A DNA stretch of 64,000 bases from Turnera subulata (Eukaryota > Streptophyta > Magnoliopsida > Malpighiales > Passifloraceae). Position 1 is the first letter of the stretch. Each line of letters starts with the position of its first letter. Shown in pieces: positions 47,062 to 57,049 of this stretch. The stretch is taken from positions 5,002-69,001 of the forward strand of contig JAKUCV010002506.1 in NCBI GenBank assembly GCA_028386065.3, written 5' to 3'. Below the pieces are notes generated by a model. That model made no database searches, was not told the origin of the DNA, and saw only the letters and a program-made list of their open reading frames with translations. The position numbers were made by a program, and so were the translations under genes.

Positions 47062-49995
47062 TAGATGATCGGTTAATCTACCTTGTCTAAGTGAACCCAC
47101 ACTTGCATACTTTAGATATTGCATCACATATATTTCAAGCAAATAGAATTCTGGCCGAGGTGCATCTTCTTTAAGGAAAATTTTCTTTTTTTGACAGTGG
47201 ACCTTTAGAGAAGAAAGAAATTTGTTTTCCTAAAAAAAAAGAGGGGAAAATTGTTTTTTGGAAAAATTAATTTGCGAGTGCATTCCATGACGTTTTCATA
47301 CTTTGCCCAATTGCTTTAAGAGAAAACAAAAACTTGAGTCTAGGATCCCTCGACGACCGTGAACCTCATCACTAGAGATTTGATCCTTTAGGACACCATG
47401 GGTGAGTAGTGCCTTAGTTGGAAGGAGGAAATAACGATGAGACCATGAGATACGGCAACAGAAGCATTAATGAAGGTGGCTGTGTAATGATGAGATGGCG
47501 ATAACTAGGAGATGATGGAAACATTAAAAATCTCCAACGTATCCCAAGCTGATAACCCCGGGAGTGGAAAACGGACATTGAGATATTGGAAGTCGTATCG
47601 AGGGATGTTGAGACGAAAGGAGTTGAGAGGCTTGGGCCTTCTCTTGAGAGGAGATGTAAGTCCCAGTATTTATGGTAGAAGAGGTGAGATGAGATAACCT
47701 GTTGGGCCTTCTCGTGGGACGAGATACAAGTATGGATGTAAGCCCTTTTTTTGTGAACCGAATTGATGAGCCGAACCGACAAGCCGAGTTGATGAGCAGA
47801 GCTGAGGTGTCGAGTGGAAGATGATGAGCTAAATTGATGGGTTGAAATATTGCCATTAGGCCTTCTTAAAACTGGGAAGCGATGAAGATGGCGGTGAGAA
47901 TGATGACGGAGACGATGAGGAGACAATGGAGAGGGATAGGTGATGATGGCGAGACATGACAGTGGAGATGATTAATTCTGAGGGATGAACGAGAAGTGCA
48001 AGTAAGACTCGACTGAAGACCATAGACCGAACTGCTGAGTATGGACAAAATGACGACAAAAAATTGGGAGTGGCATAATAGATCGCTCAGTCGGCCATGC
48101 ACAACCATTCAGGCACGTCGCCTCCATCCATTTTTAAGGGGATTTCCACTCATCCATTTTCTTTGCCTTACTAGATGATTCTCTACTAACCTGTCAACAA
48201 GGAATACTCACCTCCGGGATCCTAATTAGAATTAGAAGTGAATGAGTTCATAGTTGTTAGGGATCCTTCTCTTTAAAGCTTTAGTGTTTTTGATGGGATA
48301 ACTCGCCTTTGTTTTTGGATTGTTTGACTTTCACCTTGGCTCAGGTAGTTTTCGAAATTCATGCATCATATTAGGAGTATTTGTTGCATACGTGGACATC
48401 ACTTGCATTCAAAAAAGAAAAAAAAAACACCAACACCAGTAGTACATCATGTAGAAGTAAGAAGTACTTGCACTAGGAAACACAAAAAAAAACACACTGT
48501 GAAAGTAGAGGGAATTTGCATCATGTAGGAATAGGAAACATTTTCATAGAAAGAAGAAGAGAGAAAGAGAGAAGAAGAAAGAGGAAAGAGGAGAGAGAAG
48601 TGAAGAAGAGAGGAACATGTCATAGCACTTGCATGTAGATACTAGGGGCACCCCATGCATTAAAAAGAAAACACATATTGGAAACATAATCGTGCATCAC
48701 TTAAAACATTAGACTTGGATCCCTTGGATAAGGTAGAATTGTTTGAAAAATAAAGGGGATAATATCAAGAGTGAATCCTTTGTTGACTTACATGTCCTAG
48801 AGTTGATAGCCGGAGGGGCATGGCATGCCTGAATTATTTAGACAATGTGGATAGTAGACCAACGGGCATGCCATGCCCACACCTGAGAAGTAGATGCTAT
48901 ACGTAAGGAACAAGACATCCTCTGACTCGTTTCATGTTGATTGGGCATAGAGCCGTAGGAATAGAAGAGTTAATGAGCCTTGGGCATTCTCGAGGAGATG
49001 TAAGGCCCAGTTTTTTAGAAAAGTTGATGTGTGTCGTCTTGGGCATTCAAGGAGATGTAAGCCCTAATTTTTGTTGGTAAGTCGAGGTGAGTTTTAGGCA
49101 TTATCAATAGAACGAGTTGTAAGGCCCAACCTGTTTGTCAAATGATGCGAAGGGCACGGCGGGCCCAATTTTTAGAATTTGAAACAAGGGGCATGCTATC
49201 CCGCTTGTGTAATGTGTTCTGTTTTCCAAGGCACAATGCCCCACTAGGTGGTGAATTTGGTTCTCAGGGCATGATACCCCGCTATGTATGTGATTCCCTG
49301 GGGCGTGTTACACCTCACGATTTATTTGGGGCACGCTACCCCGTAGGATTGGAATTGTAGTCAGGATGTCTGGTTTTCGAGGCATGTAACCCCATGTATT
49401 GATTTCCCGAGGCATGAAACCCCGTTGTTGGAAAAAAAATTTCTTTGGGCCATGCTACCCCGAGGGGTATATAATGCTCCGAGAATTGCTGACGGCTGAT
49501 GAGAAGGTATGTGATGCCATGGGAAGGATGAGATGATTCCCACCAACCTAGAAATTGAGAGAAAACACTAAGTTCCCAGCGAGGAAGACAAAATCCCTAG
49601 AAAGTAGGTAACCTTGAAATCACCCCCACGGGAGGAGACATATCCCTAGTTAACCGAGATGAGAGGATTTTTTGTTGACAACTTAAACCCGAGTCCCCCA
49701 GGGAGGACAATAAAATGCCTAGAAAGTAGGTGGCCCAGAAATCACCCCCACAGGAGGAAACATATCCCTAGTTGACTGAGTCTATTCTTTGTTGACGACC
49801 CGATAGATGAGATGATTCTATTACAAACCGAGTCCCCTAAGGACGATGATAAATCCTTAAAAAGCAGGGATGAGATGATTCCCGACCGATGGCACATATG
49901 TCCTCATCAGCATCAACACCTACTCCATCAAATTTGGTGATATTCTCTTCGTTGGTTCGTCTTCAGTTCCTAAACGCTCACCAACGACGGGAATC
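47062..49995 (+). other. element B internal region (copy 2)
   Basis: No gag or pol is present. Bases 47125-47129 are the unfilled CACAT site of element D. Bases 47880-47970 are rich in GATGAGGATGGCG-type words, so the open frames on the complement (47414-48108) are low-complexity. A GA-rich microsatellite lies at 48540-48605. A palindrome array follows at 48814-49470, then two imperfect ~125 bp repeats (49570-49800) with CATATCCCTAGTTRACYGAG. Confidence 0.65.
48814..49470. repeat. palindrome array of element B (GGGGCATGCTACCCC type)
   Basis: About a dozen irregular units include GGCATGGCATGCC, GGGCATGCCATGCCC (48863-48877), GGGCATGATACCCC, GGGGCACGCTACCCC and GGGCCATGCTACCCC. The array is looser than in element E, and the consensus arms differ (GGGG/CCCC against GGGCA/TGCCC). 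Units with a longer loop (GGGCATTCTCGAGGAGATG...GGCCC) occur in both elements. Confidence 0.7.
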
Positions 49996-51672
49996 TGTGA
50001 ACACCCAAATTTGACCTTTTAACATTTTATTATTTATGGATTTTTTATATATTTGATTCAAAATTTTTGAGATGATTTAATTCTAGGTTTAATATATTTT
50101 AAAGTTTAATTATAATAAAATATAGGTATTTGATTGCTTTTAGGCTTTTATTTATTTTGGACCTATTTGAGATGATTTTGGGTTTAAAATAATTTAGGAG
50201 CCTAGACCAATTGAATATGGATCCTCCAGCAACTAAAGCCCACCCAAAAAAACTGAGCCTAGTAGCCAATTAACCCTAAATTTGCCCAAAATTCGGGTAA
50301 ATTAGTTTCCTTCTTAGTTTTTGGTAGTTTATGGTAAATGGAGTGAAGTGAGGAGAAAGAAAAGAAAATAGGGAAAGGGGTAGCGGTAGGCTACAAGTAC
50401 GGTGGGTTTCTGGAAGCTTAGAATAGGTAAAAACTAATTAGGAAGGGAGTGGGAATCAAGCTGAGCCGGAATAATGAGGATCGAAACCGAAAAGGAATGA
50501 ACACTTTTGGAAACAGCTGCCGACGCACATGGCGACATGACCGCCAGCACCTGGCGGGCTTGGAAATATGACTGCCAGCGCCTGTGATGACCGCCACGGC
50601 CTGGCCAAAATCCTTTCCAGTTTTGGCAGTTTTTCCAATTTTTCCTGTTTACTTGATTCTGGGTATCTATCGTTGGATCTAGGGATTCAATCCCGACCTT
50701 TAGACCAACACCACATCCAGATCCCCTGAACACTGTAAATAGGACCCCCCATTCACCCTCAAACTCACCAATTTTCTCTCTTTCCCCTCGATACACACAT
50801 AAGCTAGGTGCTTGGAATAATTCTCTAATTCGAAGCTTAGGAACCCTTTCTAGAATCAAGTTTTGGAGGATTTTCGTGAGGAGGAGTAGCAGTAGGGTAG
50901 TAGCAAGAGGAGAGCAAGAGAAGGAGAAGGAGAAGGTGGATTGAAGCAAGTTTGTGGGGGAAAAGAGGAGGAACCCAAGTAGAAGAATCATGTGCAGGCA
51001 GTCTTAGATAAAATCATCATATCTGGAGCTATAGGTGTCGGCTTATTGCATTCTTGGTGTCCCTGGAAAGCTAAGAAGTTGCTCTAGATGTTTTCTGTTG
51101 GTGCAAGAGACCCGTTCTATCTCCTTCTAGCTCGAATTACCTTGTGATTTTCTATCAAAATTCTGCTTATATAAGCAAGTAGGAGCAAGAGGAGGGCTTC
51201 AAGAGGTAACTCGTTCTAATTTTCTTGGTTGATTGCTGCTGTGACGTGATGATGCTGTTGATGTGATTGTATGTGATGCATGTAAGAACTACGTGAGCTT
51301 TGAACCCATTACCTGGGGATACGTAGGCAGTTTCTAGTGGTGGAAATGCAAGCTCAATCTGTATTTATTTTGTGTTCTGTTTTCGTTTTGTTTTTGTTAT
51401 TTGTTTGTGCATGGCATATGTTGATCTTTAATTGCACATGATCTCGCCCCAACATGGATGGGTGCCTCACACCTTCCCATCCATGACAAACCCTCGGGTC
51501 CACATCTTTGGTTCGCTTACTGGTTGCCTTAAGGAGTCATCGGTTGCCTAAGGAAGGTTTTTCCCTGAATTTGGCCCTCTAATAAAATTCGGGTGGCAAC
51601 TCCAAAGATGTGGATAACGGTTAAGAAGAAGGTGGTGAGTAGGCCCAATGAATTTTGGGTCGGGTACTCACA
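49996..51672 (+). repeat. element B 3' LTR
   Basis: It runs from TGTGAACACCCAAATTTG to GGGTCGGGTACTCACA and is 1677 bp. Compared with both 5' copies it lacks about 100 bp after the first 35 bases (the stretch around 3585-3680). The hairpin cluster is at about 50520-50615, and a box ACTGTAAATAGGACCCC is near 50733. Confidence 0.88.
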
Positions 51673-51677
51673 GTTCG

Positions 51678-52197
51678 CTGGAGCCAAAAGATGACCGCAA
51701 AGGCTCGGCGGTCATCACTCTATGACAGCCAAAGCCTGGAGGTCGTCTCGACATGTCCACCGGGCACTAGAGATGTCCGCCAAGATCGTAGCTACAGTGC
51801 ACGCATTTTCCTATTTTGACCGGGTTTTTTTAATACTTTCCAATCGTTTTCTTGTACGCCAAGTAGGGACTCTCTGACTAGAAAAACTCCCTTTTCTTGA
51901 GGAAAACTCCACATTCTTTATATATAAACTCAGTTACTTAACCTACACTCCAAGGATTTTAATTATTCCTCTTTTCTCCACAAAATAGGCAAAATAATAG
52001 TCTAACTTAAATTGGGTCTCTACTCCAACGAAAATCAGAGGGAAATAAGTCAGAAAATTCGTGCTAAGCCTGTGCCTAATTATATGAATAGTTCATTAAT
52101 AAAATTAAACTCCAAAAATTAATAAAATTAACCTTGAACTCTAAAATACAAAAATAATCCATTAAAATAATTAAGTGCCTAAATTTGAGTGTTCACA
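51678..52197 (-). repeat. 5' LTR of element C (copy 2), remaining part
   Basis: This continues the LTR broken at 44345. It holds that LTR's hairpin cluster (about 51690-51785: GATGACCGCAAAGGCTCGGC and similar) and ends TTTGAGTGTTCACA at 52197, the complement of the TGTGAACACTCAAA start. The sequence after it is not Tat-type. Confidence 0.75.
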
Positions 52198-52459
52198 AGT
52201 GTGCATCAGTGTGTGTGTTAGTGTTCTTATTCTACAGATTCAAGTTTAATAAGAATTTGGCATCGACTTTGCCAAATCAGAGATTAGTCGAAAAAAGGGC
52301 TAATTCGCCCCCCTCTAAGCCATATTGGGCCTACAATTCTTCTACGAATTGTTTAGAATTTAATTTAATTATTTTCATTTACATAATTTGATTATCATTT
52401 TTTAAATATTAATTAATAATAGGAAATACTATTGTTTCTGGTGCATCGCACCAGTAGAG
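52198..52459 (+). repeat. tail of another LTR (plus strand) and AT-rich sequence
   Basis: Up to about 52336 the sequence (CTAATTCGCCCCCCTCTAAG, then ATTGGGCCTACA) resembles the end of a copia-type LTR. It is the same type of end as the inverted solo LTR that starts at 52460. Bases 52337-52438 are AT-rich. A perfect 7 bp hairpin (CTGGTGCATCGCACCAG) is at 52439-52455. Confidence 0.45.
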
Positions 52460-53513
52460 TGTAGGCTCAAAAGTGCCTAAGAGGGGAGGGGTGAATTAGG
52501 CTTTAAACATTTTTGGATTGAAAAAGATATGATTTTTTGGAAACCACGCGCTGGAGAGTAGATGTGTGATTTAGACGAGCATCAAGAAAGAGATAGGGAA
52601 GGAAATCGACCACAAGGATTTTATAATGGTTCCCCCTTACCAGGTACCTCCACTACCTATAGGATCCTCCTTTAGGATTTCAAACTCTCACTATCCTTAG
52701 GTTTTTAACCTTTACAATTACAAGCTTTTCTAGGCTAAGCTCAAACCTTTACAAGCTTTTCACGAGCTAAGCTCTAACTTACCCTCAAATCTAATCCTAG
52801 ACTTGAGTATCCAACAAAACTAAACCAAGTATTGATTACAAGCTACCCTTTGCTTGGATTTGGAAATGAACATAAAAACCAGATTTAAAACCACAAGTGT
52901 AAGCACAAAGTATGAACTCAGATTTTTGCACGATAGGTGGGATGACCTTCAGAGGTGGTTTTGACCCTCTTTTACAGTTCTGAGTTTGGGGGGAAGGGGG
53001 GGGAGGGTGTGAAGAAGTATTGTTACAGCTCTTTGAATCTCCTAGTTCACTTGAGTTCACAACTACTTCAATTTGGGAACATATGAACTTGTCATCTCCT
53101 TGGTCACAAAGTATTGCCGAAAATAGAAAGCATGGACAACCTTCATTAAGTGAAGTTGGAGAGGAGAGAAAGTCTTCTACACCCTTTCTCTTACTTGTTC
53201 ACTAATCTTGGCCGTTGGGAGTGGACTTTAAATGTTTGGGAAGACCACTCGCAAGTTGCAGAAAAGTTTGATGGTGACAGCTTGTTTTCATGTGGTTGCA
53301 ACAAAAACTATTTGGCGTGGTTACAACAAGAACCATCCAGTATGGTTTTTTTAAAACCATACTTCCTCCTTTATGCTTTAATCAACACAAGGCAAACTTA
53401 AAGCATTCATGTTAAGTGTTTTGTTAATCATTAAAATAATCATATATCATAACTAAACATAGTTAATTCACTAATTAAACCTAAGAGGTGATTAACCCAA
53501 ATTTAGGCCAACA
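52460..53513 (-). mobile_element. solo LTR, copia-type, 3' of the P450 gene
   Basis: This 1054 bp LTR begins TGTAGGCTCAAAAGTGCC and ends TTTAGGCCAACA, so it starts TGTTGGCCTAAA on the minus strand. TAGAG flanks it at 52455-52459 and 53514-53518. No internal genes or primer site are present. The CACCCCTCCCCTCTTAGG and TGTTGGCC words resemble copia-type LTRs, but the lineage is not certain. Confidence 0.82.
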
Positions 53514-53734
53514 TAGAGAAACTGGTACATATGAAAAATTATTCAAATAAATATTGGTGAATGGAATTATCATTTTCAAATACCCAATAATATTTATTCA
53601 AATTGCTTCATTCCATACAAAACTTCCACGTTATACAAATCATAAGATATTGGAGAGCTCTCATAGCACTAGAAATTTTCAAACTGTTTGTCTTGTTTTT
53701 AAGAAAAAGAAAATTCAAACCTATTTCAACATCT

Positions 53735-53744
53735 TTTATTTATT
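53735..53744 (-). terminator. poly(A) signal of the P450 gene
   Basis: Two overlapping AATAAA signals (complement TTTATTTATT) lie about 50 bp past the P450 stop codon, in AT-rich sequence. This is a normal distance for a plant 3' end. The rest of 53514-53792 shows nothing else. Confidence 0.55.
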
Positions 53745-53792
53745 AAGAAATTATTACAATACAACACATATCCATATGGTGGTGGTTTAGGG

Positions 53793-56049
53793 CTAGTGCC
53801 TTTTGTAGGGTACTGGGAAAGCCTTCAAGGGAATGGCTTTTCTGAGTGTTATCCCCATTCTCTCAGTCATGTCCATGTCCTTCGCTTGGAGCCCGTCTGC
53901 CAAAACCCAATCAAAGGAATGCAAGACTGAGCCCAGGGCCAGAGGGAGTACACGAGAGGCAAGAGGCATTGCAGGGCACATCCTCCGCCCTGAACCAAAC
54001 GGGATGTACTCAAAATGGTGTCCTTTATATTCCACCTTACTGTTGGGTTCAATAAACCTTTCTGGCCTGAAAACTAAAGGATCCACCCAAGTCTTGGGGT
54101 CCCTCCCAATGGCCCAGACGTTTACAAGGATTTGAGTCTCTTTAGGGATGTAATAACCCAGCATTTTGCAAGGATTCATGGCCATATGGGGGACCAAGAA
54201 AGGGAGTGGTGGGTGAAGCCTCAATGTTTCCTTAATAACAGCTTCAAGGTATGGGAGGTTTTCAATGTCTTTCTCTTCCAATTTCTTGTTGGGCCCAATG
54301 CTGCTTCTCAATTCGGCTTGAACTTTTCCAAGTATTGTTGGATTACGAAGGAGCTCGGCCATTGCCCACTCCAGAGTGCTTGTGGTTGTATCAGTCCCTG
54401 CCGTGAACATCTCCTAATTAACAAATTTAAACAAGAAGAAACATAACCAGTGAGTTTGCATGCCGACCAATTTCTTAATTGCTGTACTACACAGTTTTGC
54501 TCATTAATCACAACAAAATGATTACTGTGGATGCCACTCACTCACACCCTGATTTTGACTGTGGTTGCCGCGTTTCATGGTGCTTCCACTACTATATATT
54601 AAAATAAACTTTATCAAACGTAATTTTTTATCAGCAATTTCGGTTTATTATGTATATAAATAAGGGAGATTGTTGAAATATTCAGTTTAGATATGGATGT
54701 TCTATAATGTTGTTAATTTCTTTTATAAAAAAAATAAAATTTGAGCTTCCAAGCTAACAATATGATTCCATATATGTTAACTCCAATTTAAAGTTATCTC
54801 TTGATATGAATTTTTTATTAATTAAGCTTTAAAAAATGTTAATTGGCTGTACCTGGAATATATATATACGCTCCAATACAAGCTAGGTTACGCTAGCTAC
54901 ACCACTTTTTGTCTGGTGTTTTCGCTAGTTTATTCCTAGTTCATTTTAAAAATATATCCTAATTTCAAATCAATCATTGTCTTTTTCCTTGCAGAATCTA
55001 CATGTGAAAATAGGAATGTATGCTTTGTATGTAAAGGGAAGATGTGTAACTGGAAAACAACAAAAAATAGAATTCCTGGAGAATGGAAGAAGATATATGG
55101 ATATACTTACAAAGACAATAACATCTATGGTTCTTGAAGAAAACCTAGAAGCTTCCTCGGTGCCATCCCCACTGGATTCCAAAAGCACATCAAGGTAATC
55201 CTTTCTCTTATGATCGTCACTGCGGGAGCCGCCCTGGTTTTGCATGCTTTCTCTTCGTTCCTTCACGAATCCTCCCGAGATTTCAAAAGCTCTTTCGACA
55301 TGGAACTGGGTGTTCCTCCTTATACCTTGTGGATCAAGCTGTCTTAAGAATGGCAAAAAATCTGCCATGTTTGGCTTCCCCGCCAACTCCATGACTTTAC
55401 CTGCATGGTGAAAGAACTTGCCCCCTCTCTCCGAATTAGGATCAACCAAATCCTTAGAGAACATGAGGTTTCCAATCAGATTGAAAGCCATCAAGAAGAA
55501 GAATCTACCCACATCGATTGCCTTAGTGCCATTTGCACCACCTTCTTCGATGAACTTTACCATGCGTTCGATGCACCTAGCTCGCACCCCAACCATAGCG
55601 TCGAGCCGGCTGGTGATGAAGAACTCAGTAGTGCTTAGACGCCTTAGCATGCGCCAATGGGCACCGTATTGGGCAGTTATCATCGACCCTTCACTGCTGT
55701 GATTACTCTTCATTGCCTCGTATATCTTCCGGCCGGCAAGAACCACGTCGTGGTTCTTGAACATCTCGCGAGCCACTTCGCTTGAGGAGATCACCACCGT
55801 GCACATTGAACCCAGCCACAGGGTCATGATTGGACCGTGGAAGCGAGCCAGTCTGAGGAATGACTGGTGTGGCGGCGCGAGACCCAGCTGGAAGATGTTG
55901 CCAACCACCGGCCACCTTCTAGGTCCCGGTGGTAGCTGCCCTCGGTGGTCTTCTTCTCTCCGGCGGTGGCGCCTGTCAGCCACCACACTAGCCCAGACAG
56001 CCCACAGAACCGTGGCTATAATTAAGAACCCTATATCAGTATAGTCCAT
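53793..56049 (-). CDS. cytochrome P450, CYP76A-like, two exons, apparently intact
   Basis: Exon 1 is 56049-55111 and exon 2 is 54413-53793, with the intron (GTAAGT...TTAATTAG, 697 bp) in phase 0. The protein is 519 residues, a normal length. It has a membrane anchor (about 6-23), hinge LPPGPRRWP (39-47), I-helix AGTDTTTS (318-325), KETLR (374-378), FRPERF (428-433) and heme loop PFGSGRRMCPA (451-461) with ligand Cys459. The Ala after CP, where many P450s have Gly, is as I recall for CYP76A, as is the end MTERMGITLRKAIPLK. It would be an ER-anchored monooxygenase using NADPH and a P450 reductase. CYP76 enzymes often oxidise terpenoids, but the substrate cannot be told here. An upstream ATG at 56079 would add ten residues; the 56049 ATG places the anchor at the very N-terminus as usual. 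Confidence 0.92.
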
Positions 56050-56168
56050 TAAAGATTTTTCTTTATATTTGTGGGTCACAGTAGCTGGTCTTTCTTGGGA
56101 ATGGTATCTACAGGTATATATATCATATCATGTATTCGTGTGTTTGTTGAGGCTGGCTCCCTCTACCC

Positions 56169-56179
56169 GTTTATATAAT
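56169..56179 (-). promoter_or_regulatory. TATA box of the P450 gene
   Basis: On the minus strand ATTATATAAAC lies about 120 bp before the ATG at 56049, allowing a leader of roughly 90 bp. It is the only good TATA motif close upstream. Confidence 0.6.
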
Positions 56180-57039
56180 GGAGCAGACAAGCACATATGG
56201 AGCAATAGCATGAATTATGTCTTCTTCCCCCTGGGGATTTAACACCTACTGCAGTTACTAGTTAACTAGTAGAAAACCTTACTTTGCTTTGGTAAATAAC
56301 AAATTTTTTCATTATTTCTATTCGTCAATATGTACTCAGATTTTATATTAATTAATGAGTAATTCTTAGATAATCCCAGTTTCCCCTAGCTACTATGTCA
56401 TTGTCATGATTGCACAGTACAGCTGATTAGATCTGAAAATTTTCCTTTCGAAAAAACTATTCAAATGGAACCAGCAGTTCTATATGGTGTTCGTTCAGCC
56501 TAGCTGTAGCATTTAGAGATATCTCATTACTTATATTCTAACCAAATAAAAATAAAACAACAAAAAATAATTAAGGGAAGTGATGAACTCTTTTTTATAG
56601 CGGAAGCATCTCCCACTCATCACAGCATTATAATTTTTCGTGACTTCATGTGTCATCCTTTTGAAAATTAAAAAAAAAATTATCAGCTAAATATCAGTTC
56701 TAAACTTCTAGTATTATAAAGTTTTCCAAACCTAACATCAAAAATCAAAAAATGGTCCATAATGTGTTGACATATTGGAAATTACATATTTCCCTTTTGT
56801 AGTTTTTTTTTTGGAAAGAGTTATTCATAATTTTCTTGTTCTAGTAGTCATTGTCATACATTATTACCTCCCCATGTAGATCATCCGGATACAATAGTCA
56901 TACAATTCATCTTGATATTCGCCCAAAATAGAAACAATGAATTTTCCAAACCAAGTTTGGAATCTTTGATGTGTATAGTTGCAGTTATTCATTTTAATCA
57001 ATTCAGCAAATAAAAAATTTATTTACGTCTAGATTAAGA
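56180..57039. other. AT-rich sequence upstream of the P450 gene
   Basis: No gene, LTR or clear repeat is visible. It would contain the distal P450 promoter and ends at the target duplication of the foldback element. It is the longest stretch of the window without recognisable transposon sequence. Confidence 0.5.
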
Positions 57040-57049
57040 GTAGATTCGT

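Larger units (their letters stand above)
44346..51672 (+). mobile_element. element B (copy 2): Tat-type non-autonomous element inside the LTR of element C
   Basis: The 5' LTR begins at 44346 and is interrupted by a copia solo LTR (44930-46431). The 3' LTR is 49996-51672 after a weak polypurine tract (ACGACGGGAATC). Flanks are GTCCG (44341-44345) and GTTCG (51673-51677), four of five bases equal, and the LTR of C continues across. At about 47061 the 5' LTR jumps directly into internal sequence. Against copy 1, about 1.1 kb including the LTR end and primer site is gone, so this copy could not be reverse transcribed. No gag or pol is seen. The internal region carries palindrome arrays similar in style to element E. 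Confidence 0.85.

Noticed and set aside
47414..48108. Minus-strand open frames of 170, 110 and 80 residues
   Set aside because: They are Ser/His/Pro-rich complements of GATGATGGCG-type low-complexity sequence in a noncoding element interior, without family signal.
52439..52455. Perfect hairpin CTGGTGCATCGCACCAG next to a solo LTR
   Set aside because: Single occurrence beside a target duplication, with no context suggesting function. It may be chance or a relic.
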